DNA of 32,396 nt from an uncultured Ruminococcus sp. (GCA_900553885.1 USFD01000031.1:1-32396); one strand, 5' to 3'; counted from the first letter of the stretch, positions 1-8,262 are shown. The notes: generated from the sequence alone by a model not told the origin. Numbers and translations: made by a program.

Positions 1-353
1 CTGACTTCTTCTGCTTCGGTACAAACGACCTTACACAGATGACATACGGATTCTCCCGTGATGACGCTGGTAAGTTCCTTAACGCTTACTATGATGCTAA
101 GATCTTTGAGAACGATCCGTTTGCAAAACTGGATCAGGTTGGCGTCGGCAAACTGATGAAGATGGCAATCGAGCTTGGCAAGGCATCTAACCCGAACCTG
201 CACGTTGGTATCTGCGGCGAGCACGGCGGAGATCCGAGCTCTGTAGAGTTCTGCAACAGCATCGGACTTAATTATGTATCCTGCTCACCGTTCCGTGTAC
301 CGGTTGCAAGACTGGCAGCGGCTCAGGCAGCAATTGCTCAGAAGAACGCTTAA
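1..353 (+). CDS. ppdK: Pyruvate, phosphate dikinase, C-terminal fragment (5' end outside window)
   Basis: The frame is open from the left edge (codons in phase with base 3) to TAA at 351-353, so only the last about 117 residues are present. They contain the family's GTNDLTQM and GFSRDD segments, the GICGEHGGDP block and the NYVSCSPFRVP segment. In the Clostridium symbiosum enzyme that last segment carries the catalytic cysteine of the PEP/pyruvate-binding TIM barrel, and here the cysteine is kept. The enzyme interconverts pyruvate + ATP + Pi with PEP + AMP + PPi in the cytosol. The pyrophosphatase gene at 8617 would pull the PEP-forming direction, but that link is inference. The reading frame ends normally and is followed by a strong hairpin terminator, so the fragment is cut only by the window edge. 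Confidence 0.96.
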   Translation, partial: DFFCFGTNDLTQMTYGFSRDDAGKFLNAYYDAKIFENDPFAKLDQVGVGKLMKMAIELGKASNPNLHVGICGEHGGDPSSVEFCNSIGLNYVSCSPFRVPVARLAAAQAAIAQKNA

Positions 354-391
354 TTTGGCAGGATAAAAACCGGAAGTAATAAGCGGTATTA

Positions 392-427
392 AAATCCCGT
401 CTCTTGGAAAAGAGGCGGGATTTTTTT
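392..427 (+). terminator. Rho-independent terminator of ppdK
   Basis: The arms ATCCCGTCTCTT and AAGAGGCGGGAT pair over 12 bp with one G-U, with a GGAA loop and a run of seven or more T. It lies about 40 nt after the ppdK stop. Confidence 0.93.
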
Positions 428-548
428 GCCAATCTGACAAAAAAGAATTTTCTGCAGCGGCAATCGGGATACATAGCCCGTCCTTTGGTTATAAATTGGT
501 TAAACAGCGTTAAAACTATGTAAAAATCAAAAAATAGTTTTACAGGGA

Positions 549-557
549 TGCTATAAT
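549..557 (+). promoter_or_regulatory. Extended -10 promoter for the phosphatase gene
   Basis: TGCTATAAT is an extended -10 (TGn plus perfect TATAAT). The -35 position is A-rich with no good hexamer, which is typical of extended -10 promoters. The predicted start is about 45 nt before the ATG at 610. Confidence 0.6.
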
Positions 558-609
558 TCCACATGAATCTTTGTGATTCCATACGATTTTGATTGGAGGA
601 GAATGAAAG

Positions 610-2616
610 ATGAAGTGGAAAAAAGCGGCAATGCTGGTTTTAACGGCAGCTTTAGTCTGTCAGCCTATGAGTGCATTCGCAGAGGCAGCTCCCGACGGAA
701 TGACAGATGCCAGTCAGACTGCGGCAGCACAGGGAGGAGCCTGGGAGGCGTGGTGCGCTCAGTGGGAGACAATCAAAAATGACTGGACTCAGGTATCCAT
801 GTCACCGGGCGCCGATGAGACGCAGATGAATTTCGCGTGGTACAGCAAGGACGGAGAGGATACCGGATTTGTATACGGAACAAAAAGTGATCTGAGCGAC
901 GGACAGGCTGTTGCGCCGGCACAGACGTCTGCGCAGACCGGATATACGAGCAATAAAGTGACGCTGAAAGATCTGCAGCCGGGAACAACTTACTATTATC
1001 AGGTGGCAGGGAAAGAGACGGCATCCTTTACAACAGATGACGACACAAGTGACTTCAGCTTTATTTTCGTAGGAGATCCGCAGATCGGCTCATCCAATGA
1101 GGAGAAGGCTAAAAAACCGGAAGATATTCAGAAACCTTCCTTCCTGACGGCTCAGTCAGAAGCGGTCCGCAATGATGCATTTAACTGGAATTATACGCTG
1201 AACCGGGCATACGCGAAGACGGGGAACAAAGCAAACTTTGTCCTTTCTTCCGGAGACCAGATCCAGACCAATGCGGAAAAAGTAAAAGACAATACAATCA
1301 GTGAGACCGAGTATGCCGGATATTTAAGCCCGGAACTTATGAAGAATGTTCCGGTTGCCACAACCGTAGGAAACCATGATGCGGACAACGCGAATTACAC
1401 CTATCACTTTAATACGGCAAATCTGAGCAGCCTTGGCGATAACGGATATGTGGGCGGCGACTATTACTTTACTTACGGCGATGCTCTGTTTATTATTCTG
1501 AATACACAGGATACAAACGTCAGCGAGCACAAACAGTTCATTGAGGAAACGGTAAATGCAAATCAGGACTGCAAATGGAGAATCGTAACGCTCCATCAGG
1601 ATATCTACGGTTCTGCGGAACACTCCAATGAGCCGGAGATTACCAATCTTCGATACAGCCTTGTCCCCATTTTTGAGGCCAATGATATTGATATTGTTCT
1701 GACGGGACATGACCATGCATATTCCAGATCAAAACTGCTCAAAGGCGGTCAGAGCACATATGAGTATACAGACGATGAGTTTGACGAGATGCTGGACAAA
1801 GATATAGATGCAGGAGAGGATCCGGAGACCAGATATGAGGCGCCGGCCAATATCAAGAATGATACAACTGACCCTGCAGAGCAGAAATATCTGGAGTACC
1901 TGTATTCTGTGATGGATGACAGTGCAGTAGAAGAGCTGACAGACGGACAGGATGTGGCGGTCAATCCGGAAGGAATTATGTATCTGACAGCCGGTTCTTC
2001 ATCTGGAAGTAAATATTACGATCTGGTTCCGAGACAGCAGACCTACATTGCCAGCAGATGGCAGCAGGATGTACCGACCTATTCGGTAATTGACGTGACA
2101 GAGACGAGCTTGACACTGAATACATACCGGACAGATACAGATGAGAAAATCGATTCTCAGTTCATGATTGTGAAATCAGCAGATCACAGCCAGCTTTCCG
2201 CGCTGATTGAAGAAGCAGAATCACTGAAGGCGGATGATTATACGGCCTCCAGTTTCAGCGCGCTTCAGCAGGCTCTGGAAGCTGCAAAGACAGTCAATGA
2301 CAATGCACAGGCAACAACAGAAGAACTGACCAACGCATATACAGCTCTGAAGAATGCTATGACTGCTCTTGTGAAAAAGGAAGCCGGGGATCCGGCGGGG
2401 ACGTCAGATCCGTCTGGCAGTCAGGACGGAAACGGTGAACAGAACGGATCCGGACAGGCTGAAAATATGAACGCACCGGGCGTGAACGTAAAACCGGAAA
2501 TAACTAAACCGGTTAAAACCGGGGACTACACAAACGTAGTCCTTCCGGCAGCAGTTCTCGTTCTTGCAGCGGCAATCGGCGGAACAACAGTTTATATCAG
2601 GAGAAAGAGACGATAA
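610..2616 (+). CDS. Secreted, surface-anchored purple-acid-phosphatase-type metallophosphoesterase
   Basis: 668 residues. An ATG with GGAGGA 9 nt upstream opens a clear signal peptide (residues 1-24, cut after AFA). An Ig/FN3-like purple acid phosphatase N-terminal domain follows (about 50-142). The calcineurin-like metallophosphoesterase domain has all five metal motifs: GDPQ (D156), GDQ (215-217), GNHD (254-257), H329 and GHDH (366-369). Residues about 530-592 look like a FIVAR-type three-helix repeat. A Gly/Ser/Asn-rich linker leads to PVKTGD, a hydrophobic segment (about 642-661) and RRKRR, the layout of a sortase substrate with a non-LPXTG signal. The protein probably releases phosphate from organic esters outside the cell. 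The substrate is not visible. The ATG of the next gene follows one base after the stop. Confidence 0.88.
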   Translation: MKWKKAAMLVLTAALVCQPMSAFAEAAPDGMTDASQTAAAQGGAWEAWCAQWETIKNDWTQVSMSPGADETQMNFAWYSKDGEDTGFVYGTKSDLSDGQAVAPAQTSAQTGYTSNKVTLKDLQPGTTYYYQVAGKETASFTTDDDTSDFSFIFVGDPQIGSSNEEKAKKPEDIQKPSFLTAQSEAVRNDAFNWNYTLNRAYAKTGNKANFVLSSGDQIQTNAEKVKDNTISETEYAGYLSPELMKNVPVATTVGNHDADNANYTYHFNTANLSSLGDNGYVGGDYYFTYGDALFIILNTQDTNVSEHKQFIEETVNANQDCKWRIVTLHQDIYGSAEHSNEPEITNLRYSLVPIFEANDIDIVLTGHDHAYSRSKLLKGGQSTYEYTDDEFDEMLDKDIDAGEDPETRYEAPANIKNDTTDPAEQKYLEYLYSVMDDSAVEELTDGQDVAVNPEGIMYLTAGSSSGSKYYDLVPRQQTYIASRWQQDVPTYSVIDVTETSLTLNTYRTDTDEKIDSQFMIVKSADHSQLSALIEEAESLKADDYTASSFSALQQALEAAKTVNDNAQATTEELTNAYTALKNAMTALVKKEAGDPAGTSDPSGSQDGNGEQNGSGQAENMNAPGVNVKPEITKPVKTGDYTNVVLPAAVLVLAAAIGGTTVYIRRKRR

Positions 2617-2617
2617 G

Positions 2618-3778
2618 ATGCAGAAACTCCTGAAGCATAGAAGACAGCTGATTATCCTTCTGGTTACAGTGTTGTTTGCTTTGTTCCTGTACCGGTATAA
2701 TCAGATCGACCGGGTAGGGCTTTACGACACCCAGGGCAAGACTTTTGAAAAAGCAGAAGTTGTTGACATTATCAGGGATAATGAGACAGAATCCGGGAAT
2801 CAGATCGGTGATCAGGTTGTCTCCCTGAAGCTGTTAAGCGGAGATTATAAAGGAAATACAGTAGAAGCAGTGAGCTCCTCCAGCTATTTATACGGAGCCC
2901 ACTGCAAGGTAGGGATGAGAGTCATCGCTGAGGTCAATGAAAGTGATGACTCTCTCTACGTTACCGTATACAGCCAGGACAGAACCTGGATGTTGTATGC
3001 GATTGTTCTTCTGTTCCTGATTACACTGTGCATCATTGGAGGAAAACAGGGCTTTCATTCCGCCGTAGCCCTTGTATTTACCTTTGTGTGTATTGTATTT
3101 TTGTTCCTGCCCATGATCTACAGAGGCATATCCCCTGTTTTTGCAGCAGTTGTGGTAGCAGTTCTGACCACATTTGTTACCATGTATCTGATCGGAGGAC
3201 TTTCCAGCAAAAGCGTCACGTCCATGATCGGAACTGTGGCCGGAGTGGGAATCTCTGCGGTGCTTGCCGTTCTGTTCGGAAAACTGACGGGGATTTCCGG
3301 CTACAATGTTTCTGATATTGAACAGCTGGAGTATGTGGGGCAGATGACCAATGTGAGAATCGGAGAACTCCTCTACGCGGGGATCCTGATTTCCGCCCTG
3401 GGAGCAGTTATGGATGTGGCGATGTCCGTGGCTTCCACGATCAGCGAAATCCATTACCGGAATCCGCAGCTGAGCAGAAAGGAACTTTTTACTTCGGGTA
3501 TCCGTGTGGGCAAGGATATGATGGGAACGATGTCCAATACTCTGATACTGGCGTTTACCGGCAGTTCGATCAATACACTTGTTTTTATGTACGTGTACGG
3601 GTATTCGTCAACACAGATTACCAATATGTATTCTATCGGAATAGAGGTGATACAGGGAATCGCATCTACAATGGGGGTTATTCTTACTGTACCCATTGTT
3701 TCCGTAATCTCTGCATGGCACCTGAAATCCAAAAAGCAAGGGCAGAAAGAGCCCGGACAGCCGCAGGACAGTGTGTAA
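2618..3778 (+). CDS. YibE/F-family multi-pass membrane protein
   Basis: 386 residues from the ATG at 2618, just after the phosphatase stop. An in-frame upstream extension to 2564 would overlap the phosphatase gene and is not needed. The layout fits the YibE/F family: an N-terminal membrane helix (about 8-27), an extracytoplasmic beta-rich segment (about 30-120), then about seven hydrophobic segments, including one with MDVAMSVASTISEI and one with NTLILAFTGSSINTL. The family is widespread in Firmicutes. Its molecular role is not established, though it is sometimes called a putative transporter. The tight junction implies co-transcription with the phosphatase, which could suggest handling of a phosphatase product, but this is inference. 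A terminator follows at 3801. Confidence 0.85.
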   Translation: MQKLLKHRRQLIILLVTVLFALFLYRYNQIDRVGLYDTQGKTFEKAEVVDIIRDNETESGNQIGDQVVSLKLLSGDYKGNTVEAVSSSSYLYGAHCKVGMRVIAEVNESDDSLYVTVYSQDRTWMLYAIVLLFLITLCIIGGKQGFHSAVALVFTFVCIVFLFLPMIYRGISPVFAAVVVAVLTTFVTMYLIGGLSSKSVTSMIGTVAGVGISAVLAVLFGKLTGISGYNVSDIEQLEYVGQMTNVRIGELLYAGILISALGAVMDVAMSVASTISEIHYRNPQLSRKELFTSGIRVGKDMMGTMSNTLILAFTGSSINTLVFMYVYGYSSTQITNMYSIGIEVIQGIASTMGVILTVPIVSVISAWHLKSKKQGQKEPGQPQDSV

Positions 3779-3800
3779 TATATCCTGCATACCGCCCGGG

Positions 3801-3839
3801 AAGAAGAGGATGCTTACCTTTCGGAGCATCTTCTTTTTT
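3801..3839 (+). terminator. Rho-independent terminator after the YibE/F gene
   Basis: The arms AAGAGGATGCT and AGCATCTTCTT pair with one G-U around a TACCTTTCGG loop and run into TTTTTT. Confidence 0.88.
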
Positions 3840-3970
3840 GATTTCTGAAAAAGAATCACATTTTCTTTGCCTTTTTTTCATAATTCCGTCACAAATTAAA
3901 TCTATTTTGAAAACTGTAAAAAGGAAAAAGAAACCAGAAAGGTTTTTAAGAGGAAAAGAGGCACAGAGTT

Positions 3971-5284
3971 ATGGGTGAACAGTTTAATGAAAATATGGAA
4001 AATGGATTTGGAAATGAACCTTTTAATCAGAATACAGAAAAGAAAACAAGAGAAAAGAAACCTATGACCACAGGAAAGAAATGGGCAGCGGTCGTTGCAA
4101 TGGCGCTTGTATTCGGACTGGTTGCCGGAGGCGTCATGGTCGGAGTAAATGCCGCAGGCGGCTATCTGCTCAACCGTGAGAATAAGGCGGATCAGATCGG
4201 TCAGACGCAGACGGTGAACAGTGATTCAGGAACCGCTTCATCCGGCAAGAGTCAGACGGGTACTGTAGCCCAGGTGGCAAAAGATGCAATGCCGTCAGTA
4301 GTTACGATTTCCACCATGTCTGTGGAGGAGATGAGAAGTTTCTTCGGCGGAACTCAGCAATATAAAGTTGAGGGTGCGGGAACAGGAGTTATCGTAGGAA
4401 AAAACGATTCCGAGCTGCTGATTGCTACGAATAACCACGTGGTAGAGGGTGCAACCAGTCTGTCGGTAGGCTTTATCGATCAGGAAAGCGTGGCAGGTGA
4501 AGTGAAGGGCACAGATGTGGACAATGATCTTGCAGTTGTGGCAGTAAAACTTTCCGATATTCCGGACGATACCATGAAACAGATCAAGGTCGCTACAGTC
4601 GGTGATTCAGATGATCTTCAGCTGGGAGATCAGGTTGTGGCAATCGGAAATGCCCTGGGGTACGGACAGTCTGTGACAAGCGGTTATGTCAGTGCTCTTG
4701 ATCGTGATCTGACTTTGACTGATCAGAGCGGTACAACCATTAATTCTACCGGACTGATTCAGACGGATGCAGCCATCAACGAAGGAAACAGCGGCGGCGC
4801 TCTTCTGAATATGAAGGGAGAACTGATCGGTATAAATGAGGCCAAAACCGCTTCCAGTTCAACAGGTACAGCAGTTGACAATATCGGATTTGCAATTCCT
4901 ATTGATAAGGCAGAGAAGAGTCTGCAGCAGCTGATGAACCTGACTACAAGAGAAAAGGTGGATGCAAGCCAGGCGTCCTATCTGGGAATTGCAGGGCAGG
5001 ATGTTTCAGAGGAAGCAAAAGAACTGTACGGGATTCCCTCAGGAGTTGTGATAGCTGAAGTTGTGAAAAACGGACCGGCAGATGAGGCCGGAGTGAAAAA
5101 AGGCGACATTCTGACCGGGCTGGACGGCCGGAGCATCGGAAGCATGGAGCAGCTTCAGGATGTACTTCAGTATTACGCAGCAGGCGAGAAAGTGGATATT
5201 GTGGTTCAGCGTTCCGATAATGGATCCTATCAGGAACAGACACTGAGCATAACCCTTGGATCTGCAGAAGAGGCGCAGAAATAA
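3971..5284 (+). CDS. htrA: HtrA/DegP-type membrane-anchored serine protease with one PDZ domain
   Basis: 437 residues. A polar cytoplasmic N-terminus (1-36) is followed by one membrane helix (about 37-63), so the protease domain lies outside the membrane. The trypsin-fold domain carries a full triad: H156 in ATNNHVV, D186 in DNDLAVV and S274 in EGNSGGAL. A single PDZ domain (about 335-430) contains the carboxylate-binding SYLGI segment, the usual arrangement for Firmicute HtrA/HtrB/DegP-like proteases. The family degrades or refolds misfolded exported proteins. The gene stands alone: a terminator precedes it and a perfect 15-bp-stem terminator follows. I saw no CssR-like sites that I could defend. 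Confidence 0.95.
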   Translation: MGEQFNENMENGFGNEPFNQNTEKKTREKKPMTTGKKWAAVVAMALVFGLVAGGVMVGVNAAGGYLLNRENKADQIGQTQTVNSDSGTASSGKSQTGTVAQVAKDAMPSVVTISTMSVEEMRSFFGGTQQYKVEGAGTGVIVGKNDSELLIATNNHVVEGATSLSVGFIDQESVAGEVKGTDVDNDLAVVAVKLSDIPDDTMKQIKVATVGDSDDLQLGDQVVAIGNALGYGQSVTSGYVSALDRDLTLTDQSGTTINSTGLIQTDAAINEGNSGGALLNMKGELIGINEAKTASSSTGTAVDNIGFAIPIDKAEKSLQQLMNLTTREKVDASQASYLGIAGQDVSEEAKELYGIPSGVVIAEVVKNGPADEAGVKKGDILTGLDGRSIGSMEQLQDVLQYYAAGEKVDIVVQRSDNGSYQEQTLSITLGSAEEAQK

Positions 5285-5298
5285 CCGGTGATACGCAA

Positions 5299-5344
5299 AC
5301 AGGCAGCGGCTGTATGGAAAACAGCCGCTGCCTGTTTTATTTTA
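5299..5344 (+). terminator. Strong terminator between convergent htrA and the XRE gene
   Basis: A perfect 15-bp stem (ACAGGCAGCGGCTGT and its complement) with an ATGGAAA loop is followed by TTTATTTTA. It lies between two converging genes. A T-run exists only on the + side, so it mainly ends the htrA transcript. Confidence 0.93.
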
Positions 5345-5357
5345 CTGTTTCTGAAAG

Positions 5358-5573
5358 TTACGAAGGCTTGCCGTTGATCAGTTCATCATAAGTTACTTCA
5401 AGTACCTCACACAATGCCTGCAGTTCGATATCCGTGACATATCTTTTGTTTGTTTCAATTCTGGTAATGACATTTTTATCCATGTCATACCCCCTTAGCT
5501 GAAGCTGATATGCGAGAAGCCGTTGAGAGTAATTACGTTTTTTCCTCAGTTCAATAAGATTTTTACTGATCAG
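5358..5573 (-). CDS. Small XRE-type helix-turn-helix regulator
   Basis: The C-terminal about 70 residues are a complete XRE/Cro-type domain: ELRKKRNYSQRLLAYQLQ is helices 1-2, and DKNVITRIETNKRYVTDIEL is the recognition and following helices. The family binds dyad operators, usually as a dimer. The start is uncertain. The frame stays open to a TTG at 5723, but there is no ribosome site there, and those bases also hold the methyltransferase -35 box and the dyad element, which recurs non-coding at 7780. I therefore place the start near 5573, at a CTG with AGGAG 8 nt upstream. The next ATG lies inside the domain. It is transcribed divergently from the methyltransferase. Autoregulation and control of the neighbours are inference. 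Confidence 0.72.
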   Translation of the reverse strand: MISKNLIELRKKRNYSQRLLAYQLQLRGYDMDKNVITRIETNKRYVTDIELQALCEVLEVTYDELINGKPS

Positions 5574-5683
5574 ATTTTTTACTCCTGTATCTTTTTGTGG
5601 TTTGGGTATCTTTGTTTGTCCTTTCGTTTTCGTCTCATATTCCGCATTATTTTTATAAATTTTACATAATCCTTTTGCACCGG

Positions 5684-5706
5684 TCGGTTGTAAAAATGAG
5701 ACAAAA
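5684..5706. promoter_or_regulatory. Candidate operator dyad (copy 1) between the XRE and methyltransferase genes
   Basis: TTGTA-N7-GACAA, preceded by CGG and followed by AA, is one base short of the perfect dyad at 7780. It sits 10 bp upstream of the methyltransferase -35 box and in the upstream region of the XRE gene. It is a plausible XRE binding site, with no direct proof. Confidence 0.45.
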
Positions 5707-5716
5707 CAGAAAGCTG

Positions 5717-5745
5717 TTGACAATTTTATAACGCAAATAGATAAT
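5717..5745 (+). promoter_or_regulatory. Promoter of the DNA methyltransferase gene
   Basis: TTGACA, a 17-bp spacer, then GATAAT. The predicted start is about 45 nt before the GTG at 5797. Confidence 0.75.
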
Positions 5746-5796
5746 AAAAATATTAGTCGGAATGATGACTGGATTATTCAGAGGGGAGGCGGAACT

Positions 5797-7719
5797 GTGC
5801 CGTTAAAATACGTGCCTTTCCGGCAGGAAGCTGCAGAGGACCAGGCGGTTCTGCAGAAGTCCGGCCGGGAGTTCAGTGGTATGGGAACAGAGGAAATCTC
5901 TGAAATTCTGAGCCGGGGAATGCCGCTGTATGAGGCGGAACATCAGGAAACAGCAGGCGCGGACGGAAGCGGGAATCTGGTGATACGGGGCTCCTGCATT
6001 TCGGCATGTGCGTATCTGAAGGAAAAAGGCGTGCAGGCGGATCTGGTATATATCGATCCTCCTTTTGCCAGCGGCACGGACTATGAGAAGAAGATCTGGA
6101 TCCGCCGGAGCGTGAAGGATCCGGGGAATAGGGCGGAAACGGATAATGTGTCAGGGGGACAGAAACCGCGTTTCCTGAAGGAAAAAATGTATGGAGATGT
6201 GTGGGATAAAGGGCAGTACCTGGACTGGATGTGTGAAAACCTTCTGGCGGTTAGAGAAGTTATGAGTGAGAGGGCTGCAATTTATGTCCATCTGGACTGC
6301 CATATCAGTCATTATGTAAAAATACTCCTGGACAGGATTTTCGGGGAAGAAAATTTCCGGAATGAGATTGTCTGGTGCTATTCCACACAAGGCCGGCCAA
6401 AGGACCGGTTCGCGCCGAAACATGATACGATCTTCTGTTACGGAAAGAGCGGGAATACTTATTTTAATTCAAAAGGGGCCCGGGTTCCATATACAGAGGA
6501 ATATATAAAAAGCCATTTTCAGAGCAGAGACGGGCAGGGACGGGCGTGCAGAAAACGGTTTGACCGGGGAAAATGGCGTGTTTACTATCCGGACGAGGGA
6601 ATGATTGATAATGATTACTGGATGATCCCCTATGAAAATTCCAGGACAAAGATCAGGGCGGACTATGTAACCCAGAAACCGGAAGCGCTGCTGGAGAAGA
6701 TCATTAAGGCGTCTTCGGAACGGGGAATGATTGTGGCTGATTTTTTCGGAGGGAGCGGAGTTACGGCAGCTGCGGCTGCAAAGCTTGGCCGCAGGTTTAT
6801 TCACTGCGATATCAGTGTGAATTCCATTCAGGCAGCCCGGGACCGTCTGAAGGCAGAGGACGCGTCTTTTGATGTGCTGGATCTTCAGGACAGCAGCCGC
6901 CTCTGCCGCAACCCGGTTCAGTTGCCGGAGAAACTGAAAAAGGCAGTCCCGGGACTGAAAAGGACCCGGAAGACCAAAAAGGAAAAAGAAAACCCGGCAG
7001 CGGACGGTGCGGAAAATTCTGCAGGACGGTTCTGGACGGGGTTCCTTTCAGATGGTACGGCCGGCAGAGTCCCGGTGCATCTTCCGGATCTGCGTAGCGG
7101 CAGCGAACAGCTGCTGGATCAGAGGTTTCTGGAAGAGCTGATTAACCGGGCGATTCCGGCTCTGGATAGCCGTGTGAAAAAGGCTGTAGTTTACTATGCC
7201 GGCCCGGTTGATGTGGATGAAGTACAGCGGTTTATAGAAGGAAAGAAAAAAAGTGCTGTTGAGATTGAACTGAGAGATCTGAATAAAGTTCTGGGCGGTG
7301 CGGAGGAAAAGGACACGGCAGTGTTCCATACAGAGGAACTGAGGGATCCGGATAAAGAAAAAAATCAGAAAAGATATTGTGTTGTACTTGAAAAATTTAC
7401 CAGCGCCCGGATACAGGAAAAAATTGACACGTTTAACAGCAAAAAGGAGCGGGCAAAAATAAAGCGGGGCACAGAATTCACTCCGATTATAATCAGTGAG
7501 GAAGGACTGGAGCTGGTTGAATTTCTGTCGCTGGACTGCAGCGAGTCCTGCGGCAGATGGCGTTCCGCCGCGGAGATCAGAATAGACAGGCAGGGGTATG
7601 CTGTCCGGGACGGAAAGATTACCGGGGAATTCTGGGACGGGAAAATCTATTCGGAGAAGCGGCCCCTCCGGCTGAAGATACGAAATATCTGCGGTGATGA
7701 GACGATCTGGAACTTGTAG
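5797..7719 (+). CDS. Orphan beta-class (type III Mod-like) DNA N-methyltransferase
   Basis: 640 residues. The GTG start is chosen because GGGGAGG lies 7 nt upstream. Motif IV DPPF (87-90) precedes motif I FFGGSG (316-321), the permuted order of beta-class amino-methyltransferases. DPP with an aromatic residue indicates N6-adenine or N4-cytosine methylation, and the ASGTDYEKK context resembles type III Mod proteins. An insert of about 220 residues between the motifs probably holds target recognition. The last about 250 residues (after about 390, starting with a Lys/Glu-rich linker) match no domain I recognise. No restriction (Res) gene lies beside it, so it looks solitary: an epigenetic or phage-derived enzyme, or a remnant system. 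Recognition sequence unknown. Confidence 0.87.
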   Translation: MPLKYVPFRQEAAEDQAVLQKSGREFSGMGTEEISEILSRGMPLYEAEHQETAGADGSGNLVIRGSCISACAYLKEKGVQADLVYIDPPFASGTDYEKKIWIRRSVKDPGNRAETDNVSGGQKPRFLKEKMYGDVWDKGQYLDWMCENLLAVREVMSERAAIYVHLDCHISHYVKILLDRIFGEENFRNEIVWCYSTQGRPKDRFAPKHDTIFCYGKSGNTYFNSKGARVPYTEEYIKSHFQSRDGQGRACRKRFDRGKWRVYYPDEGMIDNDYWMIPYENSRTKIRADYVTQKPEALLEKIIKASSERGMIVADFFGGSGVTAAAAAKLGRRFIHCDISVNSIQAARDRLKAEDASFDVLDLQDSSRLCRNPVQLPEKLKKAVPGLKRTRKTKKEKENPAADGAENSAGRFWTGFLSDGTAGRVPVHLPDLRSGSEQLLDQRFLEELINRAIPALDSRVKKAVVYYAGPVDVDEVQRFIEGKKKSAVEIELRDLNKVLGGAEEKDTAVFHTEELRDPDKEKNQKRYCVVLEKFTSARIQEKIDTFNSKKERAKIKRGTEFTPIIISEEGLELVEFLSLDCSESCGRWRSAAEIRIDRQGYAVRDGKITGEFWDGKIYSEKRPLRLKIRNICGDETIWNL

Positions 7720-7750
7720 AAAGATGCAGAAGTTTTTATGCATATTTTGC

Positions 7751-7779
7751 TTGATTTTGTGTATACCGGAAGATATAAT
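7751..7779 (+). promoter_or_regulatory. Promoter of the small exported protein gene
   Basis: TTGATT, a 17-bp spacer, then perfect TATAAT. The dyad at 7780-7801 begins immediately after the -10, so a bound repressor would cover the transcription start. Confidence 0.75.
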
Positions 7780-7801
7780 CGGTTGTAAAAGTGATACAAA
7801 A
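7780..7801. promoter_or_regulatory. Candidate operator dyad (copy 2) over the start of the small exported protein transcript
   Basis: A perfect 5-bp-arm dyad TTGTA-N7-TACAA is flanked by CGG and AA exactly as in copy 1 at 5684. The two copies differ at only two positions across 22 bases. The location just after a -10 box fits a repressor site. Confidence 0.5.
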
Positions 7802-7811
7802 TGGAGCGGAT

Positions 7812-8204
7812 ATGATAAAAAGCAAAAAGACGTTGACAAAATTTATAGCAGCGGCGGCAGTAATGCTTGCTGTTGTTACTGTTCCGGCAGGATGCTGTCC
7901 CGGAGACGACAGAATGGATTCGGGAGTGCCGGATGTGATAAGCACGAGAACCCAGAATGAAAAATGCAGCCTGACAGTAGTGGCAAATTCCGGGGAAATC
8001 AGGGATCGGGAAGCATTTGCACGGACAGTGATCAAAATGTATGAAACAAATGATTTTCAGACCACAAAGTTTTCGAGAGAGATGGGGAATGTGCCTCGGA
8101 CGCTTTATATTACAGTATATCTGACAAGAAAGGACGTGGAGGAAGAAAAAGTGGCGTTTAGCTTCTGTTATGATACGTCGGCACATACGCTTTCTATTTT
8201 CTGA
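7812..8204 (+). CDS. Small exported protein of unknown function
   Basis: 130 residues from the ATG at 7812, with GGAG 5 nt upstream. A GTG at 7791 is also in frame but lies inside the dyad and would spoil the signal peptide. The N-terminus is a Lys-rich stretch plus a hydrophobic segment (about 12-27) ending in VPAGCC. This resembles a lipobox but has Pro at -3, so either a lipoprotein or an ordinary secreted protein is possible. The mature part has alternating beta-like stretches (SLTVVAN, RTLYITVYL, KVAFSFCY) and two further cysteines. I recognise no family. It has its own promoter and shares an operator-like dyad with the XRE/methyltransferase region, which suggests common control. Confidence 0.7.
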   Translation: MIKSKKTLTKFIAAAAVMLAVVTVPAGCCPGDDRMDSGVPDVISTRTQNEKCSLTVVANSGEIRDREAFARTVIKMYETNDFQTTKFSREMGNVPRTLYITVYLTRKDVEEEKVAFSFCYDTSAHTLSIF

Positions 8205-8262
8205 CTGTCATTTTCCGGTGCTATAAAATACTGGACGTAACGCCCGGAAAGGGGTAAAATTA

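Noticed and set aside
3715..3978. Plus-strand frame spanning the end of the YibE/F gene and the terminator
   Set aside because: It runs through a clear terminator, has no ribosome site and no domain.
5574..5723. N-terminal 50-residue extension of the XRE protein from TTG at 5723
   Set aside because: There is no ribosome site, it overlaps the methyltransferase -35 box and the dyad, and the extension adds nothing to the XRE fold. It remains possible as an annotation choice.
7048..7839. A 263-codon minus-strand frame opposite the methyltransferase end
   Set aside because: It is antisense to a gene with clear motifs. Its start similarity to the XRE upstream frame comes from the shared non-coding dyad, not from a protein.
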